A stretch of 64,000 bases of DNA from Streptomyces sp. V1I1. GTDB lineage: Bacteria > Actinomycetota > Actinomycetes > Streptomycetales > Streptomycetaceae. Of the stretch, positions 45,521 through 54,424 are shown in pieces; positions within the stretch are counted from its first letter, which is position 1, and each line of letters begins with the position of its first letter. The stretch is from NCBI RefSeq assembly GCF_030817355.1, contig NZ_JAUSZH010000001.1, forward strand, positions 6,513,501 to 6,577,500, written 5' to 3'. The position numbers and the translations under genes were made by a program. The notes under the pieces were generated by a model, which made no database searches, had not been told where the DNA came from, and worked only from the letters and a program-made list of their open reading frames with translations.

Positions 45521-45529
45521 GAGGCGGCC

Positions 45530-45736
45530 ATGTCGGCCCACACGCACACGCGGTCCCACCCCAAGGCCACGGGCAGCGTCGACATCCGGCTGCCGTGGTG
45601 GGCACTCGCCCTGCCCATGCTCGCCTTCGTCGTTCTGCTCCTGCTGATCGCGGACCCCGCCCATGCACAGACCACGGGCGGCGAGCCGGCGGTCGGCCAG
45701 TTCCTCGAGCGCATTCAGCACAGCCTGTCCCGGTGA
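45530..45736 (+). CDS. Small single-helix membrane or exported protein (68 aa)
   Basis: A His-rich start (MSAHTHTRSHPKATGS), a hydrophobic segment (LPWWALALPMLAFVVLLLLIADPAHAQ) and a short polar end. The segment ends with an AHA-Q-like signal peptidase site, so it may be an exported peptide. GAGGCGG precedes the ATG. No family recognised. Confidence 0.68.
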   Translation: MSAHTHTRSHPKATGSVDIRLPWWALALPMLAFVVLLLLIADPAHAQTTGGEPAVGQFLERIQHSLSR

Positions 45737-45821
45737 CTGTCCCGCTGTCGGATTCACCCTTCGCGGGGGAGCCCGTCAACACCCTGCGCCCGCTGGCTCA
45801 TTTCATGCGAAGCTGGGGTGC

Positions 45822-46373
45822 ATGAGCGACGCCGTGTCTTCCGGGGGGACAGCCCCCGGATCCCCCGAGTCCCGCAGGATCGTCCTCCTCCGGCATGCGA
45901 AGGCCGACTGGCCGCAGGTGTCCGACCATGAGCGGCCGCTCGCCGAGCGCGGCCGTCTGGACGCGTCGACAGCCGGCCGCAGGCTGGCCGATACCGGTAT
46001 CGCCCTCGACCTGGCTCTGTGCTCCACCGCGAGCAGAACCCGCGAGACCTGGAAGCTGGCGGTGCACGAGCTGCCGCACCGCCCCAAGACGGTGTACGAG
46101 GAGCGGCTGTACGACGCCTCCCTCGGCGAACTTATCGCGCTGCTCAACGAGACCCCTGACGAGGTGAACGACCTGCTCGTCATCGGCCACAACCCCGGGG
46201 TGCACGCGCTCGCCGACGCCCTCGCGGGCAAGGCCGAGGGTGAAGCGCTGGCCCGGATGACGCAGAGCGGTTTCCCGACCGCGGCGCTCGCGGTCGTCGG
46301 ATTCACCGGCTCCTGGAAGTCGGTCGAGCACGGCGTGGGCACGCTGCTCGAATTCTGGGCGCCGCACACGTAA
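45822..46373 (+). CDS. SixA-type histidine phosphatase
   Basis: A 183-aa protein with the catalytic LRHAKADWPQ (His near 29), DLALCSTASRTRET with the second Arg, and a late VIGHNPGVHALADAL with the second His. This short RHG phosphatase class dephosphorylates phosphohistidine on HPt domains in E. coli; targets in actinobacteria are unclear. Divergent or tail-to-tail to serB across a strong terminator. Confidence 0.9.
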   Translation: MSDAVSSGGTAPGSPESRRIVLLRHAKADWPQVSDHERPLAERGRLDASTAGRRLADTGIALDLALCSTASRTRETWKLAVHELPHRPKTVYEERLYDASLGELIALLNETPDEVNDLLVIGHNPGVHALADALAGKAEGEALARMTQSGFPTAALAVVGFTGSWKSVEHGVGTLLEFWAPHT

Positions 46374-46395
46374 CCCCCTGTGCCGTACATGAATC

Positions 46396-46427
46396 GGCCC
46401 CGGCGCGCGGTCACCGCGCCCGGGGCC
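46396..46427. terminator. Bidirectional terminator between sixA-like and serB
   Basis: GGCCCCGG-GCGCGG and CCGCGC-CCGGGGCC pair with a 3-nt TCA loop and a single bulge between convergent genes, followed by TTT. Confidence 0.85.
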
Positions 46428-46452
46428 TTTGCATGGGGTCTCTGACTGGGGA

Positions 46453-47670
46453 CTAGTGCTCCTCGCCCTCGCCGTCCGCGGACTCGACCTCTTCGCGGGT
46501 GATGCCCAGCAGATAGAGGACAGTGTCCAGGAAGGGGACATTGACCGCGGTGTGGGCGGCCCGGCGGACGACGGGCTTGGCGTTGAAGGCGACGCCCAGA
46601 CCGGCCGCGTTGAGCATGTCCAGATCATTCGCGCCGTCGCCGATCGCGACGGTCTGCGCCAGCGGCACGCCCGCCTCGGCCGCGAACCTGCGCAGCAGCC
46701 GGGCCTTGCCCGCGCGGTCCACGATCTCGCCGACGACACGGCCGGTGAGCTTCCCGTCCACGATCTCCAGCGTGTTCGCCGAGGCGAAGTCGAGTCCGAG
46801 TCGCGTCTTGAGGTCATCGGTGACCTGGGTGAATCCGCCCGACACGACGCCCACTTGGTAGCCGAGCCGCTTGAGCGTACGGATCAGGGTGCGGGCGCCG
46901 GGGGTCAGCCGGACTTCCGTGCGCACCTTGTCCACGACCGAGGCGTCGAGCCCTTCGAGCAGCGCCACGCGCGCGTGCAGGGACTGCTCGAAGTCCAGCT
47001 CCCCGCGCATCGCCGCGGCCGTGACCTCGGCGACCTTGTCCTCACAGCCCGCGTGTGCCGCGAACAGCTCGATGACCTCGTCCTGGATGAGCGTCGAGTC
47101 CACATCCATGACGACCAGGCGCTGGGCGCGGCGGTGCAGCCCGGCCGACACGACCGCCACATCGACGCCGATCCCGGCGGCCTCGGTGGCCAGGACGGTG
47201 CGCAGCGCCTCTGTCTCCGTACCGGACACCGCGAACTCCACGGCGGTGACGGGGTACTTGGCGAGCCGGAAGATACGGTCGATGTTCCCGCCGGTTGCGG
47301 TGATCCTGGCCGCTATGGCGGCGGTCGACTCGGCGGTGAGCGGGTGCCCGAGCACGGTGACATGCGAACGGCCACTTCCGCGGGGCCGGTTGTCGCCGGT
47401 GCCCGAGATGATCTCGGCCTGCAGCTTCAGCGACTCGGCCCAGTTGTGGACGGTGGCCCGGAGCTCGCCCTCGGCGGTGCCGCCGGCGGCCGGAGCGGTG
47501 ACGAGGACGCACAGGACGATGCGGCCCCGCGTGACGACCTGCTCGATGTCGACGACGTCGACGGAGTAGGCGGCGAGGGTGTCGAAGAGCCCGGCGGTGA
47601 TCCCGGGACGGTCCTTCCCGAAGATCTTGACGAGAAGGGTGGGTACGTCGGAGGTCTGCGATGCGCTCAT
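46453..47670 (-). CDS. serB: Phosphoserine phosphatase SerB with N-terminal ACT domains
   Basis: A 405-aa enzyme removing phosphate from O-phosphoserine, the last step of serine synthesis. The N-terminal 170 residues form one or two ACT domains (LLVKIFGKDRPGITAGLFDTLAAYSVDVVDIEQ), likely amino-acid sensing. The HAD core has Asp189 and Asp191 (VVMDVDSTLI), Ser277 in VVSGGF, Lys322 (RAGKARLL) and GDGANDLDML (344-353). Starts at ATG 47670 (MSASQTSDVP); the open frame running further upstream crosses the streptophobe gene. Confidence 0.96.
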   Translation of the reverse strand: MSASQTSDVPTLLVKIFGKDRPGITAGLFDTLAAYSVDVVDIEQVVTRGRIVLCVLVTAPAAGGTAEGELRATVHNWAESLKLQAEIISGTGDNRPRGSGRSHVTVLGHPLTAESTAAIAARITATGGNIDRIFRLAKYPVTAVEFAVSGTETEALRTVLATEAAGIGVDVAVVSAGLHRRAQRLVVMDVDSTLIQDEVIELFAAHAGCEDKVAEVTAAAMRGELDFEQSLHARVALLEGLDASVVDKVRTEVRLTPGARTLIRTLKRLGYQVGVVSGGFTQVTDDLKTRLGLDFASANTLEIVDGKLTGRVVGEIVDRAGKARLLRRFAAEAGVPLAQTVAIGDGANDLDMLNAAGLGVAFNAKPVVRRAAHTAVNVPFLDTVLYLLGITREEVESADGEGEEH

Positions 47671-47801
47671 GGTGTATCCACCGTATCGGGCGCACGTGGC
47701 GATGAGACGGGGCGTCCCGCCTGCCGGACGTTCCGGCCCCCGGGCCCCGCCTGGCGCCCGGGTCTCCGCCCGCCCGCCCCGGCCGCGTGCCCGCGCACCC
47801 C

Positions 47802-49439
47802 TCACCGGCGGCCCCTGGGCGCCCCGGGCGGCGGGGGCGGGCCCTCCTCGGGCGGCGTAGGCGACGCGCGGTACGGCGATGGTGGTGGCGGCGGCGGGGG
47901 CATCGGAGGCATCGGGCCCGCGACCGTGGGGGCACCGTGGATCTCCGGGGGCGGACGCAGATACGGGTTCGTGTCGTCGTTCGACGGGCGGTACGGCGGC
48001 ACCAGGCGGTACGGACCTGGCAGCTCCGCCGCCGTCGGCACCGCAGCCTCCGCCGCCCACTCCGCCGGGGGCCCCGCCGCGGCCCGGCCGCCACCCCGCG
48101 TCCCGTACACCAGCAGTGCCCCCACCCCGCCCGCAGCCGCACCCCACGCCGCCCCCAGCAGCAGGGCCATGCCCACCTGACCGTGCAGCTCGATGCCCGC
48201 GCCGAACGCGTCGAAGCCCAGCACCGACAGCGACGCGTCCGCCGAGACGTCCGTCAGCCACACCAGCAGCGGCAGCGCCAGTGCCGTCACCACACCCAGC
48301 CGCAGCGCGCACCGCCCCGCGAACCCGGCCGCTGTCAGCCCGCCCGCCGGCGTACGTGCCGCCGCCAGCACCCCGGCGTACAGCATCATCACCGCGGTCG
48401 CGACGGCCAGCAGCCATACGCGACCGTCCAGTTCGGCCAGCCTGCCCACCGTCACCGGTTCGTCCGCCGAGACCCGCAGCAGTTCGTCCAGCGGATCCGG
48501 CAGCAGCTTCGCCAGCTCGCCCTTCGCCTCGCCGTCCCACGGCACGAACAGGCCCAACGGCACGCCCAGCCACACTCCGTTCGGCGCCCCGAGCAGCGCC
48601 GCACCCGTGATCCTCTTCGGGTGGTCGTCACCGATCGCCGCGTACGCCGCCGCCCCGTACCCCGCGAGGACCGCGACCAGCAGCACCGTCACGACCGCGG
48701 ACGCCGCAGGCCGTACGACCCGCCGCAGCACCTGCCACACCGCCCCGCGCGGCAGTGGCGCACGCCGCGAGGCGAGAAGCGAGATAACCAGCACCCCGAG
48801 CACCCAGAACAGCGCGCCCGCCAGCGAATCCGCGGTGTTCACGCTGAACCCCACCGACGCCTGCGCGTCCACCAGGTCACCGAGCCGGTCCGGCAGAAGC
48901 CCCCCGATGTCGCCGAGGCCCGGCACCTCGATGCCGCCCCCGTCCCCGCCGAGCCCCGGCACCTTGTCGACGTCCAGCCCGAGCTTCGCCCCGTCGATCG
49001 TGATGACGTCGTGACCTGCCCACGCCAAGCCGCCGACCGTCGCGACGAACAGAATTGCCACCCCGCCCGCCCGCGCGGCGAGTTCGGTCCCCGAGATGTG
49101 CGGTCCCGCGCGGCGCAGCGAGCGTAGAAAGAAGTACGCAAGAAACAGTGCCCCGACCAGACCCACCCCAAGTGGCGTGATGTCGACGGCCGTCCGCGCC
49201 TGTGCACCTTCCAGCCCGAACGCGGACACATCACCTGCCGGAGTGACCGATCCGCCCACCGCGAGCACCACAGCCGCCGCTGTCATCGGCCCCAGCGACC
49301 CCGCCGAATCCGCGCCCAGCAGATGCAGTCCGAGCGCCGCCGCACCCGCCATCCCGACCAGCGCCCAGCTCACCGCCGCTATGGACGCCAGCACCACATC
49401 GCCCCACGGCACCTTGTCGCCACTGCCGCTCGCGTCCAT
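47802..49439 (-). CDS. Streptophobe family membrane protein
   Basis: A 545-aa multi-pass protein with about ten helices. Typical streptophobe features are WGDVVLASIAAVSWALVGMAGAAALGLHLLGAD at the N-terminus, AGPHISGTELAARAGGVAILF, a central loop with repeated VPGLGG and VPGLGD segments, and a Pro-rich, low-complexity tail of about 90 residues (PPPPPPPSPYRAS). It is a Streptomyces-specific family of unknown function. Monocistronic and divergent from the FHA-ABC gene, with a 233-bp control region between. Confidence 0.88.
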   Translation of the reverse strand: MDASGSGDKVPWGDVVLASIAAVSWALVGMAGAAALGLHLLGADSAGSLGPMTAAAVVLAVGGSVTPAGDVSAFGLEGAQARTAVDITPLGVGLVGALFLAYFFLRSLRRAGPHISGTELAARAGGVAILFVATVGGLAWAGHDVITIDGAKLGLDVDKVPGLGGDGGGIEVPGLGDIGGLLPDRLGDLVDAQASVGFSVNTADSLAGALFWVLGVLVISLLASRRAPLPRGAVWQVLRRVVRPAASAVVTVLLVAVLAGYGAAAYAAIGDDHPKRITGAALLGAPNGVWLGVPLGLFVPWDGEAKGELAKLLPDPLDELLRVSADEPVTVGRLAELDGRVWLLAVATAVMMLYAGVLAAARTPAGGLTAAGFAGRCALRLGVVTALALPLLVWLTDVSADASLSVLGFDAFGAGIELHGQVGMALLLGAAWGAAAGGVGALLVYGTRGGGRAAAGPPAEWAAEAAVPTAAELPGPYRLVPPYRPSNDDTNPYLRPPPEIHGAPTVAGPMPPMPPPPPPPSPYRASPTPPEEGPPPPPGAPRGRR

Positions 49440-49672
49440 CGGACCCCCCGATCCATGCTGGGTTTGACCCAGTTACCCCCACTCACGCATGATCCGTACG
49501 CACTGGTGGGCGCTTACCACTCTCCGGGCGTGTTTCTCCTCCGTCAACGGGCATCCCGAACGCGGTATTCACAAGGCCCGACTTTCGGATGCGGGACCGG
49601 GCCTGAAATAGTTCCTCACGATGTTCGCCATCCCTAGACTCCCTGTGATGGGGGTAACTCGGGGGACAAGTA

Positions 49673-52234
49673 GTGGGGCATGGAGTGCCGGAACTCGTAC
49701 TGGAATTGAACGGAAGGACCTGGACTCTCGATCCGTCCAGGTCGTACACCCTGGGACGTGATCCGCAGGGCGACCTGGTGGTCGACGACGCCAGGGTCTC
49801 GTGGCGGCATGCCAGCATCAGCTGGGGCGGCCGCAGTTGGGTGATCGAGGACCACGGCAGCACCAACGGCACATACGTGCAGGGCCAGCGGATCCATCAG
49901 ATGGAGATCGGCCCCGGCTCGGCAGTGCACTTGGGCAACGCCACCGACGGTCCGCGGCTGAACCTCTCGGGCGCGGCAGCCGGCGCGTACAGCGCGCAGG
50001 GCGCGGCCCCTCAGCAGCAGGCGGCCAAGCAGCAGGCCCCGGCCCACCAGGCCCCGGTCCAGCAGCCGCAGCAGCAGGGCGCTCCCGGCTGGGCGGCCGC
50101 TCAGCAGGCGCCGGCTCAACAACCGCAGCAGGCCTGGCAGCAACAGCCGCCGCAGGCACAGGTCCCGCACCAGCAGGGACCGGGTGGCGCCGGCGGTGTC
50201 GCGGGGGCTCCGCCGGTGTACGGGGACCGCAGCCCGACCACCTTCCATCAGCTGGCCCTCGGCCGGGTGATGCGCATCGGTCGTGCGCTCGAGAACGAAC
50301 TGGTCGTCTCCGACCTTCAGGTCTCGCGCAACCACGCCGAGTTCGTGGCCACGCCCGACGGCCGCTTCGAGATCCGCGACCTCGGATCCCACAACGGCAC
50401 GTACGTCAACGGCCAGCCGATCGCCAAGTCCGGCACGGCGCTCATCGGCCCGAACGACATCGTCGGCGTCGGCCACTCGACCTTCCGCCTCGTCGGCGAC
50501 CGGCTCGAGGAGTTCGTCGACACCGGTGAGGTCTCCTTCTCCGCCCGCCACCTCACGGTGACGGTCGACGGCGGCAAGCAGATCCTGCGGGACGTCTCCT
50601 TCGGCGTACCGGAGAAGTCGCTCATCGGCGTCATCGGCCCCTCGGGCTCCGGCAAGTCCACCCTGCTCAAGGCGCTCACCGGCTACCGGCCCGCCAACCA
50701 GGGCGACGTGCTCTACGACAACCGCAGCCTCTACAAGCAGTTCGCCGAGCTGCGCCAGCGCATCGGACTGGTCCCGCAGGACGACATCCTGCACAAGGAG
50801 CTGACCGTCCGTAAGGCGCTCAAGTACGCCGCCAAGCTCCGCTTCCCCGGCGACACCGCCGAGGCCGAGCGCGAGGCCCGTATCGACGAGGTACTGCGCG
50901 AGCTCAAGCTCGACATCCACAAGGAAAAGAAGGTCACCTCGCTTTCCGGCGGTCAGCGCAAGCGCGTCTCCGTCGCGCTCGAGCTGCTGACCAAGCCGTC
51001 GCTGATATTCCTGGACGAGCCGACATCCGGCCTCGACCCGGGTATGGACCGCGACGTCATGCAGCTGCTGCGCGGCCTTGCCGACGACGGCCGCACCGTC
51101 CTGGTGGTCACCCACTCCGTGGCCGAGCTGGCGCTCTGCGACAAGCTCCTCGTCATGGCCCCGGGCGGCTCGGTCGCGTACTTCGGGCCGCCGGAGGAAG
51201 CGCTCAACTTCTTCGGTTACAGCACCTGGGCCGATGTCTTCTCGGCGTTCGAGAACTACCGTGACTACGACTGGGCGGGCCGCTGGCGCGGCTCGCAGCA
51301 CTACCAGATGTACGCCGCGGACATCGACGCCGTTGCCGCGCAGCAGGTACACATGCCGCCCGCGCAGCAGATGCGCCCGCCGAAGCCGCAGAGCTGGGGC
51401 TCCCAGCTGTGGACGCTGATCCGCAGGTACTCCTCGGTCATCGCGTCCGACAAGGGCTTCCTGGGCCTGATGGTGATCCTGCCCGCGGTCCTCGGTCTGG
51501 TCAGCGTGGTCATCCCGGCGAAGTTCGGCCTCGCGCCGCCCACGCCGCCGAACAAGTTCAACGGCGACGCCGGCACGATCATGCTGATCCTCGCGGTCGG
51601 CATGTGCTTCTCGGGCGCGGCCAACTCCGTACGAGAACTGATCAAGGAACGGGTCATCTACGAACGGGAACGGGCCACCGGTCTGGCCCGCTCGGCGTAT
51701 CTGATGTCCAAGGTGATCGTCCTCGGCGTGATCACGGCCATCCAGGGCGTCATCATCTGCGGCATCGGCTTCGCCACCCGCGACCTGCCCGAAGAGGGCC
51801 TGATCATGCCGCCGGCCGTCGAGATCTGCCTTGTCGTCATCGCTCTGGGCTTCACCTCGATGATGTTCGGCCTGGTCATCTCCTCGCTGGTGAAGACCGC
51901 CGAGAAGACCATGCCGCTGCTGGTCATGTTCGCGATCGTCCAGGTCGTCTTCACCGGCATCCTCTTCCAGGTCTACGGCTCGCCCGGCCTGGAGCAGTTC
52001 GCCTGGCTGATGCCGTCCCGCTGGGCCATCGCCGGCGCGGGTGCGACGCTCGACCTGTCGCATCTGATGCCGCCGTGGGACCCGAACAAGCCCGAGGACC
52101 TGGACCCGCTGTGGGAGCACTCGGCGGGCCAGTGGGGCCTGAACATCACGATCCTGCTTGTGATCGGCGTCATCTGCGGCGTCGCGGTCGCGCGACTGCT
52201 GCGCCGCCACGAGCCTGAGGTCATGCGCAAGTAA
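49673..52234 (+). CDS. FHA-domain ABC transporter (Rv1747-like half exporter)
   Basis: An 853-aa protein. Two FHA phosphothreonine-binding domains are seen: about 10-85 (RDPQGDLVVDD, DHGSTNGTYV) and about 185-265 (RALENELVVSDLQVSRNHAEF, DLGSHNGTYVNG). A Gln/Ala/Pro-rich linker of about 75 residues joins them. The ABC ATPase follows: Walker A GPSGSGKST near 320, signature LSGGQRKR near 425, Walker B LIFLDEPTSGLD. Six ABC-2-type helices cover about 595-845. In M. tuberculosis the relative Rv1747 is a PknF-phosphorylated exporter of cell-envelope lipids. Regulation by a Ser/Thr kinase is likely; no kinase gene lies in the window. Confidence 0.92.
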   Translation: MGHGVPELVLELNGRTWTLDPSRSYTLGRDPQGDLVVDDARVSWRHASISWGGRSWVIEDHGSTNGTYVQGQRIHQMEIGPGSAVHLGNATDGPRLNLSGAAAGAYSAQGAAPQQQAAKQQAPAHQAPVQQPQQQGAPGWAAAQQAPAQQPQQAWQQQPPQAQVPHQQGPGGAGGVAGAPPVYGDRSPTTFHQLALGRVMRIGRALENELVVSDLQVSRNHAEFVATPDGRFEIRDLGSHNGTYVNGQPIAKSGTALIGPNDIVGVGHSTFRLVGDRLEEFVDTGEVSFSARHLTVTVDGGKQILRDVSFGVPEKSLIGVIGPSGSGKSTLLKALTGYRPANQGDVLYDNRSLYKQFAELRQRIGLVPQDDILHKELTVRKALKYAAKLRFPGDTAEAEREARIDEVLRELKLDIHKEKKVTSLSGGQRKRVSVALELLTKPSLIFLDEPTSGLDPGMDRDVMQLLRGLADDGRTVLVVTHSVAELALCDKLLVMAPGGSVAYFGPPEEALNFFGYSTWADVFSAFENYRDYDWAGRWRGSQHYQMYAADIDAVAAQQVHMPPAQQMRPPKPQSWGSQLWTLIRRYSSVIASDKGFLGLMVILPAVLGLVSVVIPAKFGLAPPTPPNKFNGDAGTIMLILAVGMCFSGAANSVRELIKERVIYERERATGLARSAYLMSKVIVLGVITAIQGVIICGIGFATRDLPEEGLIMPPAVEICLVVIALGFTSMMFGLVISSLVKTAEKTMPLLVMFAIVQVVFTGILFQVYGSPGLEQFAWLMPSRWAIAGAGATLDLSHLMPPWDPNKPEDLDPLWEHSAGQWGLNITILLVIGVICGVAVARLLRRHEPEVMRK

Positions 52235-52250
52235 GGGCCATCGCAGTGCG

Positions 52251-52289
52251 CCGAAGAGCGGCACCCCCGTGTGGGGTGCCGCTCTTCGG
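52251..52289 (+). terminator. Terminator after the FHA-ABC gene
   Basis: CCGAAGAGCGGCACCCC (52251-52267) and GGGGTGCCGCTCTTCGG (52273-52289) form a perfect 17-bp stem with a 5-nt loop. The convergent transglycosylase gene can use it too. Confidence 0.92.
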
Positions 52290-52318
52290 CGTATGTCCTG
52301 CGGCTGTCCTGCTGAGAC

Positions 52319-53059
52319 TCAGTAGGCGCTGTTGACGTTGTCGATCGAGCCGTAGCGGTCGGCGGCGTAGTTGGCCGCGGCCGTGATGTTGGCGACCGGG
52401 TCGTACTGGCTGTTGGGGGTACCGGCGACGTGGTACGCGTCGAACGTCGGCTTGATGACCTGCAGCAGGCCGATCGACGGGACGCCGTTGATGGCGTTGA
52501 TGTCCCAGTTGTTGATGGCGTTCGGGTTGCCGCTGGACTCACGCATGATGTTGCGGTGCAGCCCGTCGTAGGTGCCGGGGATGCCGTGCTTCTTCATGAT
52601 GGACAGCGACTCCTTGATCCAGCCGTCAAGGTTGTTCGCGAAGACCGGCTTGCGGGCGGCGGCGCGGCTGGCGGCCTGCTCGGCAGCGCGCTTCTTCGCG
52701 GCGGCCTTGGCGGCAGCGGCGGCAGCCTTCTTCTTGGCCTCGGCGTTCGCCTTGGCCTTGGCGTGGGCCACGGCCTGGGCGTGGGCCACAGACTTGGCGT
52801 GAGCCACGGTCTGGGCGTGGGCCTTCGCCGCGGCAGCGGCCTGCTTCTTCGCGGCAGCCGCCTTCTGCTGGGCAGCAGCCGACTCCTGCTTGGCGATGGC
52901 CGCCTGCGCAGCGGTCGTCTGCGCGGCGTTGACAGACTCGGTCTCGGCGGAAGCGTTGCCGGGGACGAGGGAGAACGTGAGGGCTGCGACGCCGGCGGCG
53001 GCGATACCGGCGATCGAGACCTTGTGGGTCTTGGTCATACGGGTGCTGGACGCGGACAT
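52319..53059 (-). CDS. Secreted SLT-domain lytic transglycosylase
   Basis: A 246-aa exported protein. Signal peptide about 1-42 (KVSIAGIAAAGVAALTFSLVPGNASAE). Residues about 45-145 form an Ala/Lys/His-rich coiled coil with AHAK/VAHA repeats. The C-terminal SLT domain carries the catalytic-type Glu in LHRNIMRESSGNPNAINNWD and the GLLQV/ITAAANYAADRYGS motifs, cleaving murein with 1,6-anhydro products. Start MSASSTRM at 53059 has GAGGTA eight bases upstream. A consensus-like promoter lies 77 bp further upstream. Confidence 0.93.
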   Translation of the reverse strand: MSASSTRMTKTHKVSIAGIAAAGVAALTFSLVPGNASAETESVNAAQTTAAQAAIAKQESAAAQQKAAAAKKQAAAAAKAHAQTVAHAKSVAHAQAVAHAKAKANAEAKKKAAAAAAKAAAKKRAAEQAASRAAARKPVFANNLDGWIKESLSIMKKHGIPGTYDGLHRNIMRESSGNPNAINNWDINAINGVPSIGLLQVIKPTFDAYHVAGTPNSQYDPVANITAAANYAADRYGSIDNVNSAY

Positions 53060-53135
53060 ACAGATACCTCGTTCGAATAGCGGAAGTCGCATCAGGCCGG
53101 GGAGGCGCTGCGCTCCTCGGCGGCGACGGACGCAA

Positions 53136-53164
53136 TTCTTAGCGGCAGCAAAAAGCTGTGGCAA
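53136..53164 (-). promoter_or_regulatory. SigA-type promoter of the transglycosylase gene
   Basis: On the minus strand TTGCCA (53164-53159), a 17-bp spacer and TAAGAA (53141-53136) match the housekeeping sigma consensus. This leaves an untranslated leader of about 70 nt. Confidence 0.65.
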
Positions 53165-53194
53165 AGGTGTGACGTACGACCCGCGGTAGTGGAT

Positions 53195-53217
53195 ATGGGT
53201 GTCGCGAAGACGCCCAT
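53195..53217 (-). terminator. Possible terminator after the QueA-like gene
   Basis: ATGGGTGTC (53195-53203) and GACGCCCAT (53209-53217) pair over 9 bp with one wobble, about 120 bases after the QueA-like stop and before the transglycosylase promoter. Confidence 0.5.
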
Positions 53218-53335
53218 TTGCCCATTGAGTCCCCGCTCACACGTCCTTTATGTGTCCACTAGAGTGGTTCGTAAGTGACGTGCGTCCTATGTGCGGGCTC
53301 ACATTGGGCGAGTGCCAATCTCACCGTGCGTTGCT

Positions 53336-54424
53336 TCAGCAATGCAAAGGGTGATGGCTTTCATTCGGAAGTATGAGGTGGCTGTCGCCAAACTCGTGCC
53401 AGAGGTAGAGATGCCGCAGCGCCTCCCCGTACGAGCGGCCCAGCGCCTCCCGCCCGGCGATGGCCTCCAGCATCAGCAGATGCGATGCCTCCGGCTCGTG
53501 CAGCCCGGTCAGCAGCCCGTCCACGGCGCGCACCCCGCGCCTCGGCGTGATGACCAGGTCCGTCAAGCCCGATGCCGCATGCACCACGCCGTCGGGGCGC
53601 GCCGCCGACTCCAGGGCGCGTACGGCCGTCGTGCCGACCGCGACAATCCGGCCTCCGCCCACCCGAGCGGTATTCACCAGCCACGCCGTCGTCGCAGGCA
53701 CCTCGAAGCGCTCCGGGTACGGCGGCTCGTGCGCCTCGGCCGAAGCCACCCCCGTATGCAGAGTGATCGGCGCGAACTGCACGCCCCGGCTCACCAGTTG
53801 CGCCACCAGCCGCGCCGTGAAGGGCCGCGCGGCACTCGGCATCTCCGCGGAGCCCGCGCCGCCGGGGGAGGGGAGCGCGAAGACCGTCTGATACGCGGAC
53901 AGAGGCTGGTCCTGGGCCGTGTACCCGTACCGGATCGGCCGTCCGTACCGGCGCAGCAGCCCCGGTACGTCCACCGAGACCGAAGCCCACCACAGCCGGT
54001 CCGCGCCAGGGGCAAGGGGCTCCTCCAGCACGAGGTGTTCGCCCCCCGGAAGCCGTACGACGGCTCCTGACGGACCGCCGGCGCGCGGCAGGGTGCTGCC
54101 CGATCCGTCGGGGCGGCGCAGCTCCACCGCCCAGCGCCCGTCGTCCCCGCGCGTCGAGAAGTGCACGACGACGACCGCGCCGCCGACCCGCCCGCCCACG
54201 GCGGCGGGCAGTGTGGTGGACGTATTGACCACCAGGACGTCACCGGCGCGCAGCTGGCCGGGAAGGTCCCGGAAGGCGTGGTGGGAGACCTCGGTCCCGC
54301 GCGAGACCATGAGCCGTACGTCGTCCCGCCCGGAGCCGCGCACCTCCGCCGGCACCCGGGCCGAGAGCTCCTCGGGCACCCGCAGAGCATCCAGCACGGC
54401 TGTTCCTCCTGGCACGGCTGTCAT
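53336..54424 (-). CDS. queA: QueA-like S-adenosylmethionine:tRNA ribosyltransferase-isomerase
   Basis: A 362-aa protein of the QueA family, which transfers the ribosyl moiety of SAM to preQ1 in tRNA. Family segments are SRGTEVSHHAFRDLPGQLRAGDVLVVNTSTTLPAAV, YGRPIRYGYT, FTARLVAQLVSRGVQFAPITLHTGVASAEAHEPPYPERFEVP and VGTTAVRALESAA, ending with EASHLLMLEAIAG. The order is normal, but several canonical residues (e.g. ARVGGG for the usual GGRVIAVGTTS context) are shifted. No tgt or preQ1 genes lie near. ATG overlaps the upstream SDR stop (ATGA). Confidence 0.85.
   Translation of the reverse strand: MTAVPGGTAVLDALRVPEELSARVPAEVRGSGRDDVRLMVSRGTEVSHHAFRDLPGQLRAGDVLVVNTSTTLPAAVGGRVGGAVVVVHFSTRGDDGRWAVELRRPDGSGSTLPRAGGPSGAVVRLPGGEHLVLEEPLAPGADRLWWASVSVDVPGLLRRYGRPIRYGYTAQDQPLSAYQTVFALPSPGGAGSAEMPSAARPFTARLVAQLVSRGVQFAPITLHTGVASAEAHEPPYPERFEVPATTAWLVNTARVGGGRIVAVGTTAVRALESAARPDGVVHAASGLTDLVITPRRGVRAVDGLLTGLHEPEASHLLMLEAIAGREALGRSYGEALRHLYLWHEFGDSHLILPNESHHPLHC

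Noticed and set aside
46453..48573. Extended 706-codon form of SerB
   Set aside because: The extra N-terminal frame is Arg/Gly/Ala-rich and overlaps the streptophobe gene; ACT-domain homology begins at 47670.
49634..52264. 876-codon minus-strand open frame
   Set aside because: Antisense to the FHA-ABC gene, with Asp/His/Arg-rich low-complexity sequence.
53060..53290. Possible c-di-AMP (ydaO) riboswitch before the transglycosylase gene
   Set aside because: Such switches control some streptomycete wall hydrolases, but none of the conserved ydaO core segments were found in the roughly 70-nt leader after the promoter.
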